Below are positions 7,447 through 14,702 of a DNA stretch of 28,500 nucleotides, piece by piece. Every line of letters begins with the position of its first letter. The stretch's first letter is position 1. The notes beneath the pieces are model-generated. The model was not told the DNA's origin. It made no database searches and was given only the letters and a program-made list of their open reading frames with translations. This DNA is from JAGOMX01 sp041738135 (GTDB lineage Bacteria; Pseudomonadota; Alphaproteobacteria; JAGOMX01), in NCBI GenBank assembly GCA_041738135.1, contig JBGSQK010000041.1, forward strand, positions 1-28,500, read 5' to 3'. A program made the position numbers and the translations under genes.

Positions 7447-9225
7447 ATGTTCTTTTCTCCCGAATTTTTAGACCTTTTGCGTGAGCGATCCAAACTTTCA
7501 GAAGTTGTTGGGCAAAAGGTACTATTGAAAAAGCACGGGAAAGAACAATTAGGGCTTTGTCCATTTCATAAGGAGAAAACACCTTCTTTTCAAGTGAATG
7601 ATGCCAAAGGGTCATACCATTGTTTTGGATGCCATGCTCACGGGGATATCTTTAGTTTTTTGACAGAAACATATAGCTACCCTTTTGTGGATGCGGTGAA
7701 GGAAGTGGCTCGGCTATCAAATACCCCGTTGCCTGCAGAATCGATTCCAACGCAGGAACAAATGGAAGTTCAAGACCATCGTCAACTACTCTTGAAAATC
7801 AATGAAGAAGCATGCGTCTGGTTTGAACAGCAATTGCAATCGTCAAAAGGCTATAATGCCCGCCAGTACCTTACAAAACGTGGCATAAAGGATTCAACCG
7901 TTCACCAGTTCAGGCTTGGCTATGCCAGTTCAGGTAATAGCTTGCAGAAGGAATTTTTGAAGCGGGGCTATCAGCTCAATGATCTCATCGACGCAGGGCT
8001 TTTAGGAAGGGGCGAGGAGGGGACATATGATCGTTTTCGTGATCGCCTCATGTTTCCAATTTTAAATTCAAAAGGTGCAGTGATAGCCTTTGGCGGCCGA
8101 GTGTTTGGCGATTCGTTGCCAAAGTACTTAAACTCACCTGAAACACAATTGTTCAGCAAGAAGAACTGTCTTTTTGGGTCTAATATGCTGCGGGAGATGA
8201 CTAAAAATCAACCAACCCTCTATGTGGTTGAAGGTTATATGGACGTCATTGCCATGGTGCAAGTGGGCATTAAACCGGCTGTAGCGCCCTTGGGGACGGC
8301 TCTGACGGAAGAGCAGATACAAATGCTTTGGAAGTATTGTCCCGAACCTGTTTTGTGTTTCGATGGCGATAGGGCTGGTCTGAGTGCTGCTGCTCGAGCC
8401 GCTGAAAAGGTTTTGCCCTTGCTTAAAGCAGGGCATTCACTGAATTTCACACTTTTACCTAAAGGTGAAGATCCCGACAGTCTTATTAGGGCTGGTAGTG
8501 TTGATGTTTTAAAACAATTGCTAGGTACTCCGCGACCATTGATGGATATGCTTTGGGAAAACCATGTGGTGGGCGCCATAGCAAAAACACCTGAGCAACA
8601 GGCGTTGGTGCGAAAGAACTTCTTGGCTTTAGTGGAGCAAATTACAGATGCATCGGTCAAGTATCCATACAAAGCGGAAGCCAACGAACGTTTTTTTCAA
8701 GCCTTCAGGCGAAAGGGTAAGAAAGAAAAAGAAAGGGATAACAATGTCCTGGCTCCGGGGACGCTCACAAAATTTGACAAAAAGAAATTACAGCGGTACA
8801 TGTTATTTGCGGTTATATTAAATCATCCGTCCTTTTTACCGGAAGTTGAAGAGGAATTCAGTCGTTTGGCAATACCGCAAGCTGAGGATGAGCTCAACCG
8901 GGCGCGAGATGAAATTCTTTTTAAAATAAATGCGAGCCCAACCCTTGACAAAGATGAATTGCAATACCATATGAAAAGTAGAGGATATGAGGGGCTTTTA
9001 AGTACAGTTTTGACCCATGAAATCTATCAGCATGCGGCGTTTGCAAAATCCTCTTCATCTATAGAAGATGTACGAGAAGGTTGGCAAGACGTTTGGTACA
9101 TGCTAGAAGAAAAAGATATACTAGCTGAACAGCGAGAAGAAGCGCGACTTCAGTTGATAGAATCCTTTGATTCGGAGACATGGACACGGCTTAATGCCCT
9201 ACAATATCAGGTGGTAAAGAATTAA
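7447..9225 (+). CDS. dnaG: DNA primase
   Basis: DnaG makes RNA primers for lagging-strand synthesis with DnaB helicase. The 592-residue protein has an N-terminal zinc-binding domain with Cys38, His41, Cys59 and Cys62 (L-C-P-F-H-K-E-K-T-P-S-F and H-C-F-G-C). A catalytic core contains R-D-R-L-M-F-P-I and G-G-R, and the TOPRIM motifs V-E-G-Y-M-D (near residue 262) and F-D-G-D-R-A-G (near residue 305) hold the metal-binding acidic residues. The C-terminal part is more divergent, as expected for the helicase-binding region. The upstream ribosome binding site is weak. It directly precedes rpoD, the classical primase-sigma arrangement. Confidence 0.96.
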   Translation: MFFSPEFLDLLRERSKLSEVVGQKVLLKKHGKEQLGLCPFHKEKTPSFQVNDAKGSYHCFGCHAHGDIFSFLTETYSYPFVDAVKEVARLSNTPLPAESIPTQEQMEVQDHRQLLLKINEEACVWFEQQLQSSKGYNARQYLTKRGIKDSTVHQFRLGYASSGNSLQKEFLKRGYQLNDLIDAGLLGRGEEGTYDRFRDRLMFPILNSKGAVIAFGGRVFGDSLPKYLNSPETQLFSKKNCLFGSNMLREMTKNQPTLYVVEGYMDVIAMVQVGIKPAVAPLGTALTEEQIQMLWKYCPEPVLCFDGDRAGLSAAARAAEKVLPLLKAGHSLNFTLLPKGEDPDSLIRAGSVDVLKQLLGTPRPLMDMLWENHVVGAIAKTPEQQALVRKNFLALVEQITDASVKYPYKAEANERFFQAFRRKGKKEKERDNNVLAPGTLTKFDKKKLQRYMLFAVILNHPSFLPEVEEEFSRLAIPQAEDELNRARDEILFKINASPTLDKDELQYHMKSRGYEGLLSTVLTHEIYQHAAFAKSSSSIEDVREGWQDVWYMLEEKDILAEQREEARLQLIESFDSETWTRLNALQYQVVKN

Positions 9226-9243
9226 ATGAAAAAGGAAGATAGA

Positions 9244-11313
9244 ATGTCATCAAAATCTGCCCAAGATATCAAACCTGATATCGATGAGGATGAACTTGAA
9301 GTTACGAGTATTGACTTTAATTCATCCATTAAAAGATTAATTGAGAAAGGCCGTGAAAATGGCTTTATCACTTATGATCAGCTCAATCGTGCCCTGCCGC
9401 AAGACCAAGTATCTTCGGAGCAGATTGAAGATGCCATGGCTATGCTGTCCGAAATGGGTATCAGCATTGTTGAAAATGATGAAACCGATGGCGATCCCGA
9501 TGCTGTAGAGGTGGATGAGGATGCGGATCCAGAAACCGTTAAAGAAGCTGCGGAAGTAGCTGAAGAAGACACCGGTGGACGCTCCGACGATCCTGTTCGT
9601 ATGTATCTCAAAGAGATGGGAAGCGTTGAGCTTTTGTCCCGTGAAGGCGAAATTCTTCTTGCCAAGCGCATTGAAGAAGGTCACGAGATGAAAATGCGCG
9701 GCCTCTGCGAAAGCCCGCTGACCTACGAATCACTTATCCGTTGGCGTGATGCCTTGGAAAATGGCGAGATCTATTTGCGCGACATCGTTGTGCTGGACCA
9801 TGGTACAGAAACCTTTGACGAAAATGCCGTAGATGGCGATGGTGAACCTAAGCTTGAAGAGGGCACTGTTGAGGTTGAGGCACCAGCTCCAATCGAAGAG
9901 CCTGTAGAAGTTGTTAAGCCTGAGCCTAAGGTTAAGGCAAAAGAATCCGATGACGAATCCGAAGAAAAGCCTGAAGGCGAAGAGGGTTCTGAAGAGGCAA
10001 AATCTGAAGAAGAAGGCGAATTTGACGAGGAAGAAGGCGAAGAAGCTCATGCCAGCTTAGCTGAGATTGAAGAAGCCATGAAGCCAGAAGTTATGGCAGC
10101 CTTGGAAGAAATTGCTCAGAACTATGTCATGTACAAAAAGCTGCAGCATCAACATATCGAATGTGATAAAACCTTGTCAAAGAAGGATGGGGTTAAGCTC
10201 GATGCCTTGAAAGACAAGCTGGTAGAACAGGTCAACAGTATGTCATTGAACAATGCACGTATTGAAGAGCTTGTGGATCAGCTCTACGGTTTCCACCGCC
10301 GTGTCATGACTTTGGATGGGCGTATGTTGCGTTTGGCGACAGATTGTGGAATCAAGCGCGAAGAGCTGATTAAGCATTATGTGGGTAAAGACATCAACTC
10401 CGATTGGGTTGAAGAGGTTTCTCAAATTAAAGGCAAAGGCTGGCAAAAGCTGTTTAATGAGCACAAAGCCGAGTTGGACGAGATCGTGAATGAAATTCAC
10501 TCTATCTCCGACAAGACTTACCTGCCGCTCAACGATTTCCGTCGCGTTGTTTCTGATGTGCAGAAGGGCGATCGCCAAGCGTCCAAAGCCAAAAAAGAAA
10601 TGATTGAAGCCAACTTACGTTTGGTAATTTCCATTGCCAAAAAGTACACGAACCGTGGTTTGCAGTTCTTGGATCTGATCCAAGAAGGAAACATCGGCCT
10701 CATGAAGGCCGTTGATAAGTTTGAATATCGCCGTGGTTATAAGTTCTCAACTTATGCTACCTGGTGGATTCGCCAAGCCATTACCCGTTCCATTGCTGAC
10801 CAGGCCCGTACTATTCGTATTCCGGTGCACATGATTGAGACCATCAATAAGTTGGTGAGAACCTCACGTCAGATGCTCCACGAAATCGGCCGCGAGCCTA
10901 CACCAGAAGAGCTGTCCAAGAAGTTGAACATGCCTCTGGAAAAAGTTCGCAAAGTACTGAAAATCGCAAAAGAGCCTATCAGTCTCGAAACACCTATCGG
11001 TGACGAAGAGGACGGACAGCTCGGCGACTTTATCGAGGACAAAAACGCGGTGATCCCCATCGACGCGGCTGTGCACGCCAACTTACGCGACACAACCACC
11101 AGGGTGCTCTCCACGCTAACCCCCCGCGAAGAACGCGTGCTGCGCATGCGCTTTGGTATCGGTATGGGTGTCAACATGGAACACACCCTCGAAGAAGTCG
11201 GCCAACAGTTCTCGGTCACCCGCGAACGTATCCGCCAAATCGAAGCCAAAGCTTTACGCAAACTGAAGCATCCAAGCCGCTCACGAAAGTTGCGCAGTTT
11301 CTTGGATAACTAA
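9244..11313 (+). CDS. rpoD: RNA polymerase primary sigma factor (sigma-70)
   Basis: This is the housekeeping sigma factor that directs RNA polymerase to -10/-35 promoters. The ATG at 9244 has AAGGAAG just upstream; ATG 9226 abuts the dnaG stop. In order it has: region 1.1 (S-I-K-R-L-I-E-K-G-R-E-N-G-F-I), region 1.2 (D-P-V-R-M-Y-L-K-E-M-G), a long non-conserved region with a highly Glu-rich stretch at about residues 200-275, regions 2.1-2.4 (A-N-L-R-L-V-I-S-I-A-K-K-Y; Y-A-T-W-W-I-R-Q-A-I-T-R) at about 455-530, region 3 (S-L-E-T-P-I-G-D), and region 4 with the helix-turn-helix V-T-R-E-R-I-R-Q-I-E-A. It is 689 residues, long for the family mainly because of the acidic insert. Base usage in the last third is more GC-rich than around it. 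Confidence 0.97.
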   Translation: MSSKSAQDIKPDIDEDELEVTSIDFNSSIKRLIEKGRENGFITYDQLNRALPQDQVSSEQIEDAMAMLSEMGISIVENDETDGDPDAVEVDEDADPETVKEAAEVAEEDTGGRSDDPVRMYLKEMGSVELLSREGEILLAKRIEEGHEMKMRGLCESPLTYESLIRWRDALENGEIYLRDIVVLDHGTETFDENAVDGDGEPKLEEGTVEVEAPAPIEEPVEVVKPEPKVKAKESDDESEEKPEGEEGSEEAKSEEEGEFDEEEGEEAHASLAEIEEAMKPEVMAALEEIAQNYVMYKKLQHQHIECDKTLSKKDGVKLDALKDKLVEQVNSMSLNNARIEELVDQLYGFHRRVMTLDGRMLRLATDCGIKREELIKHYVGKDINSDWVEEVSQIKGKGWQKLFNEHKAELDEIVNEIHSISDKTYLPLNDFRRVVSDVQKGDRQASKAKKEMIEANLRLVISIAKKYTNRGLQFLDLIQEGNIGLMKAVDKFEYRRGYKFSTYATWWIRQAITRSIADQARTIRIPVHMIETINKLVRTSRQMLHEIGREPTPEELSKKLNMPLEKVRKVLKIAKEPISLETPIGDEEDGQLGDFIEDKNAVIPIDAAVHANLRDTTTRVLSTLTPREERVLRMRFGIGMGVNMEHTLEEVGQQFSVTRERIRQIEAKALRKLKHPSRSRKLRSFLDN

Positions 11314-11341
11314 ACGAGCTATATTGCTGGATTAGATTACT

Positions 11342-11370
11342 CACATCCCTTATGGGGTGTGGGTTTTTTT
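11342..11370 (+). terminator. intrinsic terminator after rpoD
   Basis: An 8-bp stem, CACATCCC against GGGGTGTG (one G-T wobble), with a TTAT loop is followed by GG and seven T. It separates the dnaG-rpoD transcript from hipBA. Confidence 0.9.
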
Positions 11371-11374
11371 ATGG

Positions 11375-11403
11375 TTGCAAGTATGATCCACAGATCATAT
11401 AAT
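11375..11403 (+). promoter_or_regulatory. hipBA promoter
   Basis: TTGCAA (11375-11380) and a perfect TATAAT (11398-11403) are 17 nt apart. The first of three palindromic operators fills the spacer and overlaps the -10, as expected for repression by HipB. The start of transcription would fall near 11410, inside the second operator. Confidence 0.75.
11382..11399. promoter_or_regulatory. hipBA operator 1
   Basis: TATGATCCACAGATCATA has 6-bp inverted arms (TATGAT/ATCATA) around a 6-bp centre. It lies between the -35 and -10 boxes. It is the first of three near-identical copies whose start points are 27 bp apart. Confidence 0.75.
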
Positions 11404-11408
11404 AGAAA

Positions 11409-11426
11409 TATGATTCACAGGTCATA
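11409..11426. promoter_or_regulatory. hipBA operator 2
   Basis: TATGATTCACAGGTCATA is the same palindrome with one mismatch in the right arm. It begins 27 bp after operator 1 and covers the predicted transcription start. Confidence 0.72.
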
Positions 11427-11435
11427 AAAATAAAA

Positions 11436-11453
11436 TATGATCTACAGATCATA
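11436..11453. promoter_or_regulatory. hipBA operator 3
   Basis: TATGATCTACAGATCATA is the third copy, again 27 bp after the previous one. It ends 13 bp before the hipB start codon, so it lies in the leader and just before the ribosome binding site. Confidence 0.74.
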
Positions 11454-11466
11454 TGGGGGATTTAAA

Positions 11467-11718
11467 ATGCAAGTGAATACCAGAACACCAAAGCAGATAG
11501 GGCAGGCCATCCGTCGTTTTCGGCGTGCGGCTGGCTTGACTCAAGCTGAGCTTGCGGAAAAAGCTCGCTTGTGGCAAGAGACCGTATCAAATATTGAAAA
11601 TGGTTCCCCAGGAGCCAAGCTCGAAACCATCTGTGATCTGTTATCAGCACTGGGTCTAGAGATCATAATAGCTCCTAAACGCCAGTATACGGCTGAAGAG
11701 ATTGCGGAGTTATTTTAA
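11467..11718 (+). CDS. hipB: HipB-like antitoxin, HTH transcriptional regulator
   Basis: The 83-residue XRE/Cro-type DNA-binding protein should neutralise HipA and repress its own promoter. The helix-turn-helix runs from G-Q-A-I-R-R-F-R-R to about residue 60, with the recognition part A-G-L-T-Q-A-E-L-A-E-K and V-S-N-I-E-N-G. The ending L-G-L-E-I-I-I is typical of HipB beta-strand formation at the dimer interface. The ATG at 11467 follows GGGGGA; an in-frame ATG at 11437 lies inside operator 3 and is unlikely. The stop shares one base with the hipA start (TAATG), so the pair is translationally coupled. Three operators upstream support autoregulation. Confidence 0.9.
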   Translation: MQVNTRTPKQIGQAIRRFRRAAGLTQAELAEKARLWQETVSNIENGSPGAKLETICDLLSALGLEIIIAPKRQYTAEEIAELF

Positions 11719-13022
11719 TGGGCCGTCGTCATGCTATAATCCCATTGAATGTCTATCTTAACAATCGTCTTGTAGGGCGATTGTCCAAAGAAATTTCTGG
11801 TGCTGTTTCATTCAAATATGACTCTTCATGGTTGTCTTGGGATGCGTCCATACCTGTGTCCTTGTCCTTGCCCTTTCGCGAAGACGCTTATGTTGGTGTT
11901 CCCGTTATAGCCGTTTTTGAAAATCTATTGCCAGATTCCGATGTAATTAGGCGTTATGTAGCCGAACGAATCGGCGCTTCCGGTATAGATGCATTCAGTC
12001 TTTTATCAGTTATAGGCAGAGATTGCGTTGGTGCTTTGCAATTTCTCCCTGACGGTCAGGAGCTAGATCCGCACGGAGGAATACAGGGCGAAGAAATCAG
12101 TGAACATCAAATTGATGTGTTGCTCAGAAATTTGGCACGATCGCCTCTTGGTCTAGACAATAGTCATGACTTCAGAATATCAATTGCGGGCGTTCAGGAA
12201 AAAACTGCACTGCTGCTTAACGAGGGAAAATGGTTTCGTCCCATTGGTACGACGCCCACCACTCATATCTTTAAAACTCAAATAGGCCATCTTCCCAGTG
12301 GTATCGATTTATCAAATAGTGTTGAGAATGAATATTACTGCCTCAAGCTCATGGAAGCTTTCGGCCTTTCCGTTAATAAGGCAGAAATTCAAATTTTTGG
12401 TGACACTAAGGTTCTTGTTGTCGAGCGGTTTGATAGGCTCTGGGCGAAGGATGGAAGGCTAATTCGTTTGCCACAAGAGGATTGTTGTCAGGCTCTCTCT
12501 ATTCCGCCAACACTCAAATATCAAGATCAAGGCGGACCCGGCATAAAGGATATTTTGTTGCTCTTGAATGACAGTGATAACGATCAGTCAGACAGGATTT
12601 CATTCTTTAAAAGCCAAATCATCTTCTGGCTAATCGGGGCCACGGACGGGCATGCAAAGAACTTCAGTATATATTTGATGCCAGGCGGTGGTTACCGACT
12701 GACGCCCTTTTATGATGTATTAACTGCTCAACCCAGTGTGGATTTAAGGCACATCGAGATCAAGCAAATGAAAATGGCCATGTGCGTAGGTAAATCACGT
12801 CACTATAAAATAAAGGAAATTGCCGGACGCCATTTTATTCAAACAGGTGAGCAAGCAGGTCTTGCGATGAATGATATGCTCGAGGCCATGGATCAGATTG
12901 TGGCGGCGGTTCCAAAAGTATTTGACCAACTTGAAAATGAACTACCTGCAGGTTTTCCCTCCTTTATCAATCGGTCAGTAAAGCAAGCTGTCAATAAAAG
13001 GATTAAACTGCTAAGGGGTTGA
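11718..13022 (+). CDS. hipA: HipA-like serine/threonine kinase toxin
   Basis: HipA of E. coli phosphorylates glutamyl-tRNA synthetase, causing growth arrest and persistence. The 434-residue protein closely follows that type. It has I-A-G-V-Q-E-K-T-A-L-L preceded by Ser155 (equivalent of the autophosphorylated Ser150), T-P-T-T-H-I-F-K with the ATP-contacting Lys, V-E-N-E-Y-Y-C-L-K, V-E-R-F-D-R, R-L-P-Q-E-D, and A-T-D-G-H-A-K-N-F with the catalytic Asp310 and Asn315. Metal-binding Asp333 lies in P-F-Y-D-V. All key residues are present, so it should be active. Its motif spacing is very close to gammaproteobacterial HipA, which suggests acquisition by transfer. It overlaps hipB by one base. Confidence 0.93.
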   Translation: MGRRHAIIPLNVYLNNRLVGRLSKEISGAVSFKYDSSWLSWDASIPVSLSLPFREDAYVGVPVIAVFENLLPDSDVIRRYVAERIGASGIDAFSLLSVIGRDCVGALQFLPDGQELDPHGGIQGEEISEHQIDVLLRNLARSPLGLDNSHDFRISIAGVQEKTALLLNEGKWFRPIGTTPTTHIFKTQIGHLPSGIDLSNSVENEYYCLKLMEAFGLSVNKAEIQIFGDTKVLVVERFDRLWAKDGRLIRLPQEDCCQALSIPPTLKYQDQGGPGIKDILLLLNDSDNDQSDRISFFKSQIIFWLIGATDGHAKNFSIYLMPGGGYRLTPFYDVLTAQPSVDLRHIEIKQMKMAMCVGKSRHYKIKEIAGRHFIQTGEQAGLAMNDMLEAMDQIVAAVPKVFDQLENELPAGFPSFINRSVKQAVNKRIKLLRG

Positions 13023-13067
13023 GGTAGTCTGCTGAACAAAAAGCATGACAGGCATTCTATTTTAGCA

Positions 13068-13097
13068 TTGCACTTATTTTATTTAATCCTATATATA
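13068..13097 (+). promoter_or_regulatory. candidate promoter of the exported unknown gene
   Basis: TTGCAC (13068-13073) and TATATA (13092-13097) are 18 nt apart in an AT-rich stretch after hipA, with an overlapping TATAAT at 13094. This leaves a leader of roughly 75 nt. Confidence 0.4.
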
Positions 13098-13177
13098 ATA
13101 TATTACACATGACAGTGTAGTGTTTATATTAGATGAGCACGAATTGGTTTGGTAGTTAATTGTTGAGGTAAGGTTAA

Positions 13178-14164
13178 ATGTTAAATAAGGTTTTATTTGT
13201 GTTATTGAGCCTGGTATTGCCCATGAGTCAATCTATGGCAAGTTCGTCCTCAACCGAAGAAATCATGGATGAATTTCACAAGGTGCCAACGGTGTATAAT
13301 GCTGCGCATGCCATTTTTCCAAAAACCCTGACAACAGAGCAATCAGAGTTTTTTTACCGTGGAAGACCTTTCGCAGCCCAACGAAGTGTTGGTCTTGCGG
13401 GATCAGAACACAAAGACGTCATTCATCTTGGCACAATATCTGCCACGGCTGAGTATAATGAGAAAGTTAAACCATATTGGTTCCAAGTTCTAACGGGTGA
13501 TATTTCCGCCAGAACAACATTTCTCCACACAGAGTTAAGGGAAGATCTTTGCCTCTACGGAATTTATAAATACTGCGGTGCATCCGCGTATCAGTCATTG
13601 GGTTTGGCAACCAATGCCACTTTTGCTCTTAAATTTGAGCCTTCAAACGACTGCAAGATATACAATCTTGATAAGTTGGGCGCCGGGCCGTGCAGGCTCG
13701 TAAATATGAAAGAATCTATTTTGGGTGATCGGGATTTCATTTCAAGCGAGGAAAACGGCAATCCGCACCATTGCGCAGTTCCTGAAGCTAGTTGGTACAG
13801 CTTAGAATATTGGACAAGTGAAGCAGCCATTAGAGAGGAAGTTCGCAAAGGGATAGACAGGCTGCCTGGCAACACTAAAACCTGGTTATTGATTTTACAC
13901 CAATTACAAGGCGCCGATGTTTACAGCTTGACCAATGATCAGCAGTTGCAATTAGGAGATAGTCTCCTGCAGCAAATGATGCTTCTTGCTAAATATGCAA
14001 GAATCCAAGACACCGTTGAAAGGTACGTTGAAATCCTGGCCAGCATTCGGAGAGACATTTTCAAGCATCTCAATGTGCGCGAAGAAGATGTGCCCTCAAT
14101 CCCTTATGAGGAAAATATAGCCGCCTACCAAGGCAAGATCTTCTTCGCCATACCAGAAGCCTAA
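13178..14164 (+). CDS. exported protein of unknown function
   Basis: I do not recognise the family. The start is supported by a GAGGTAAGG box. A clear signal peptide (V-L-F-V-L-L-S-L-V-L-P-M-S, cleavage near S-M-A-S) begins a 328-residue protein with six cysteines in its middle part, suited to periplasmic or extracellular disulfides. Distinct segments are F-F-Y-R-G-R-P-F near residue 58, G-T-I-S-A-T-A-E-Y near 88, S-S-E-E-N-G-N-P-H-H-C near 190, and a helical C-terminal third. The Y-R-G, S-A-T-A and S-S-E-E-N-G order is faintly reminiscent of Arg/Ser/Glu-type ADP-ribosyltransferases, but this is only a resemblance. It has its own promoter and a terminator-like hairpin downstream. Confidence 0.7.
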   Translation: MLNKVLFVLLSLVLPMSQSMASSSSTEEIMDEFHKVPTVYNAAHAIFPKTLTTEQSEFFYRGRPFAAQRSVGLAGSEHKDVIHLGTISATAEYNEKVKPYWFQVLTGDISARTTFLHTELREDLCLYGIYKYCGASAYQSLGLATNATFALKFEPSNDCKIYNLDKLGAGPCRLVNMKESILGDRDFISSEENGNPHHCAVPEASWYSLEYWTSEAAIREEVRKGIDRLPGNTKTWLLILHQLQGADVYSLTNDQQLQLGDSLLQQMMLLAKYARIQDTVERYVEILASIRRDIFKHLNVREEDVPSIPYEENIAAYQGKIFFAIPEA

Positions 14165-14210
14165 CAGGTTAGCTTCATGAAGATTTATTTATAGAATAAA
14201 CAAGAAAATA

Positions 14211-14255
14211 CGAGATTCCGCTGATTATGGGTTAAACATACACAGTGGAATCTCG
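14211..14255. terminator. bidirectional terminator-like hairpin
   Basis: A 12-bp stem (14211-14222 with 14244-14255, one wobble) encloses a 21-nt loop. It is followed by GTTTT on the plus strand and by a T-rich run on the minus strand. It lies between two convergent genes and could stop both. Confidence 0.6.
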
Positions 14256-14315
14256 GTTTTGCACAAATCGTAAAGCTATGTTCGCTCTCAGGAGTCCGTG
14301 TCTTTTTTGACACAG

Positions 14316-14498
14316 TCACAATTTCCCCTTCTTTTCTAGTACATAGAGTAATTTGTTAATGGCTGCGCGTTCTTGTTGAAATTGACTGATGTTATTGGGG
14401 GTGATAGTTGAGATCTCTATTTTGGTTTCTACATCAAATGCTATGACTTTTACATAGTTGCCATTGTGGATAAATTCAAAGATGATTTCGCGATCCAT
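14316..14498 (-). CDS. small conserved alphaproteobacterial protein (DUF6898-like)
   Basis: The 60-residue protein begins M-D-R-E-I-I-F-E-F and contains G-N-Y-V-K-V-I-A-F-D-V-E-T and a C-terminal K-L-L-Y-V-L-E-K-K-G. This pattern (x-E-x-x-F-E-F, then V-K-V-x-A-x-D, then K-L-x-Y-V-L) recalls a small protein family widespread in alphaproteobacteria and of unknown function. The assignment is from memory of the pattern and not from a search. No strong ribosome binding site is visible. It is divergent from murC and convergent with the exported protein upstream. No signal peptide or membrane segment is present, so it is probably cytoplasmic. Confidence 0.65.
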   Translation of the reverse strand: MDREIIFEFIHNGNYVKVIAFDVETKIEISTITPNNISQFQQERAAINKLLYVLEKKGKL

Positions 14499-14702
14499 GT
14501 GGAGAACTTTTTTTCTTTTAAATGTAACATAAACTGACTATAACTTTAAATTAGTTTTCGTGATTTAATAAGCAAATTTGGTGTCTTGTCTGAGCAGCTT
14601 AAAACTTTATGCGAAAACATTTCTTAATGGGCTGTACATAGCAGTCCTGCGCTGTTAAATTAAAGTATAAATTAACTACTCACTGTCAAAAAAGGGCTTG
14701 GA

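Noticed and set aside
9337..10050. Minus-strand open frames opposite the 5' half of rpoD
   Set aside because: They are Ser- or Phe-rich mirror translations of the Glu/Asp-rich coding strand and show no family motif.
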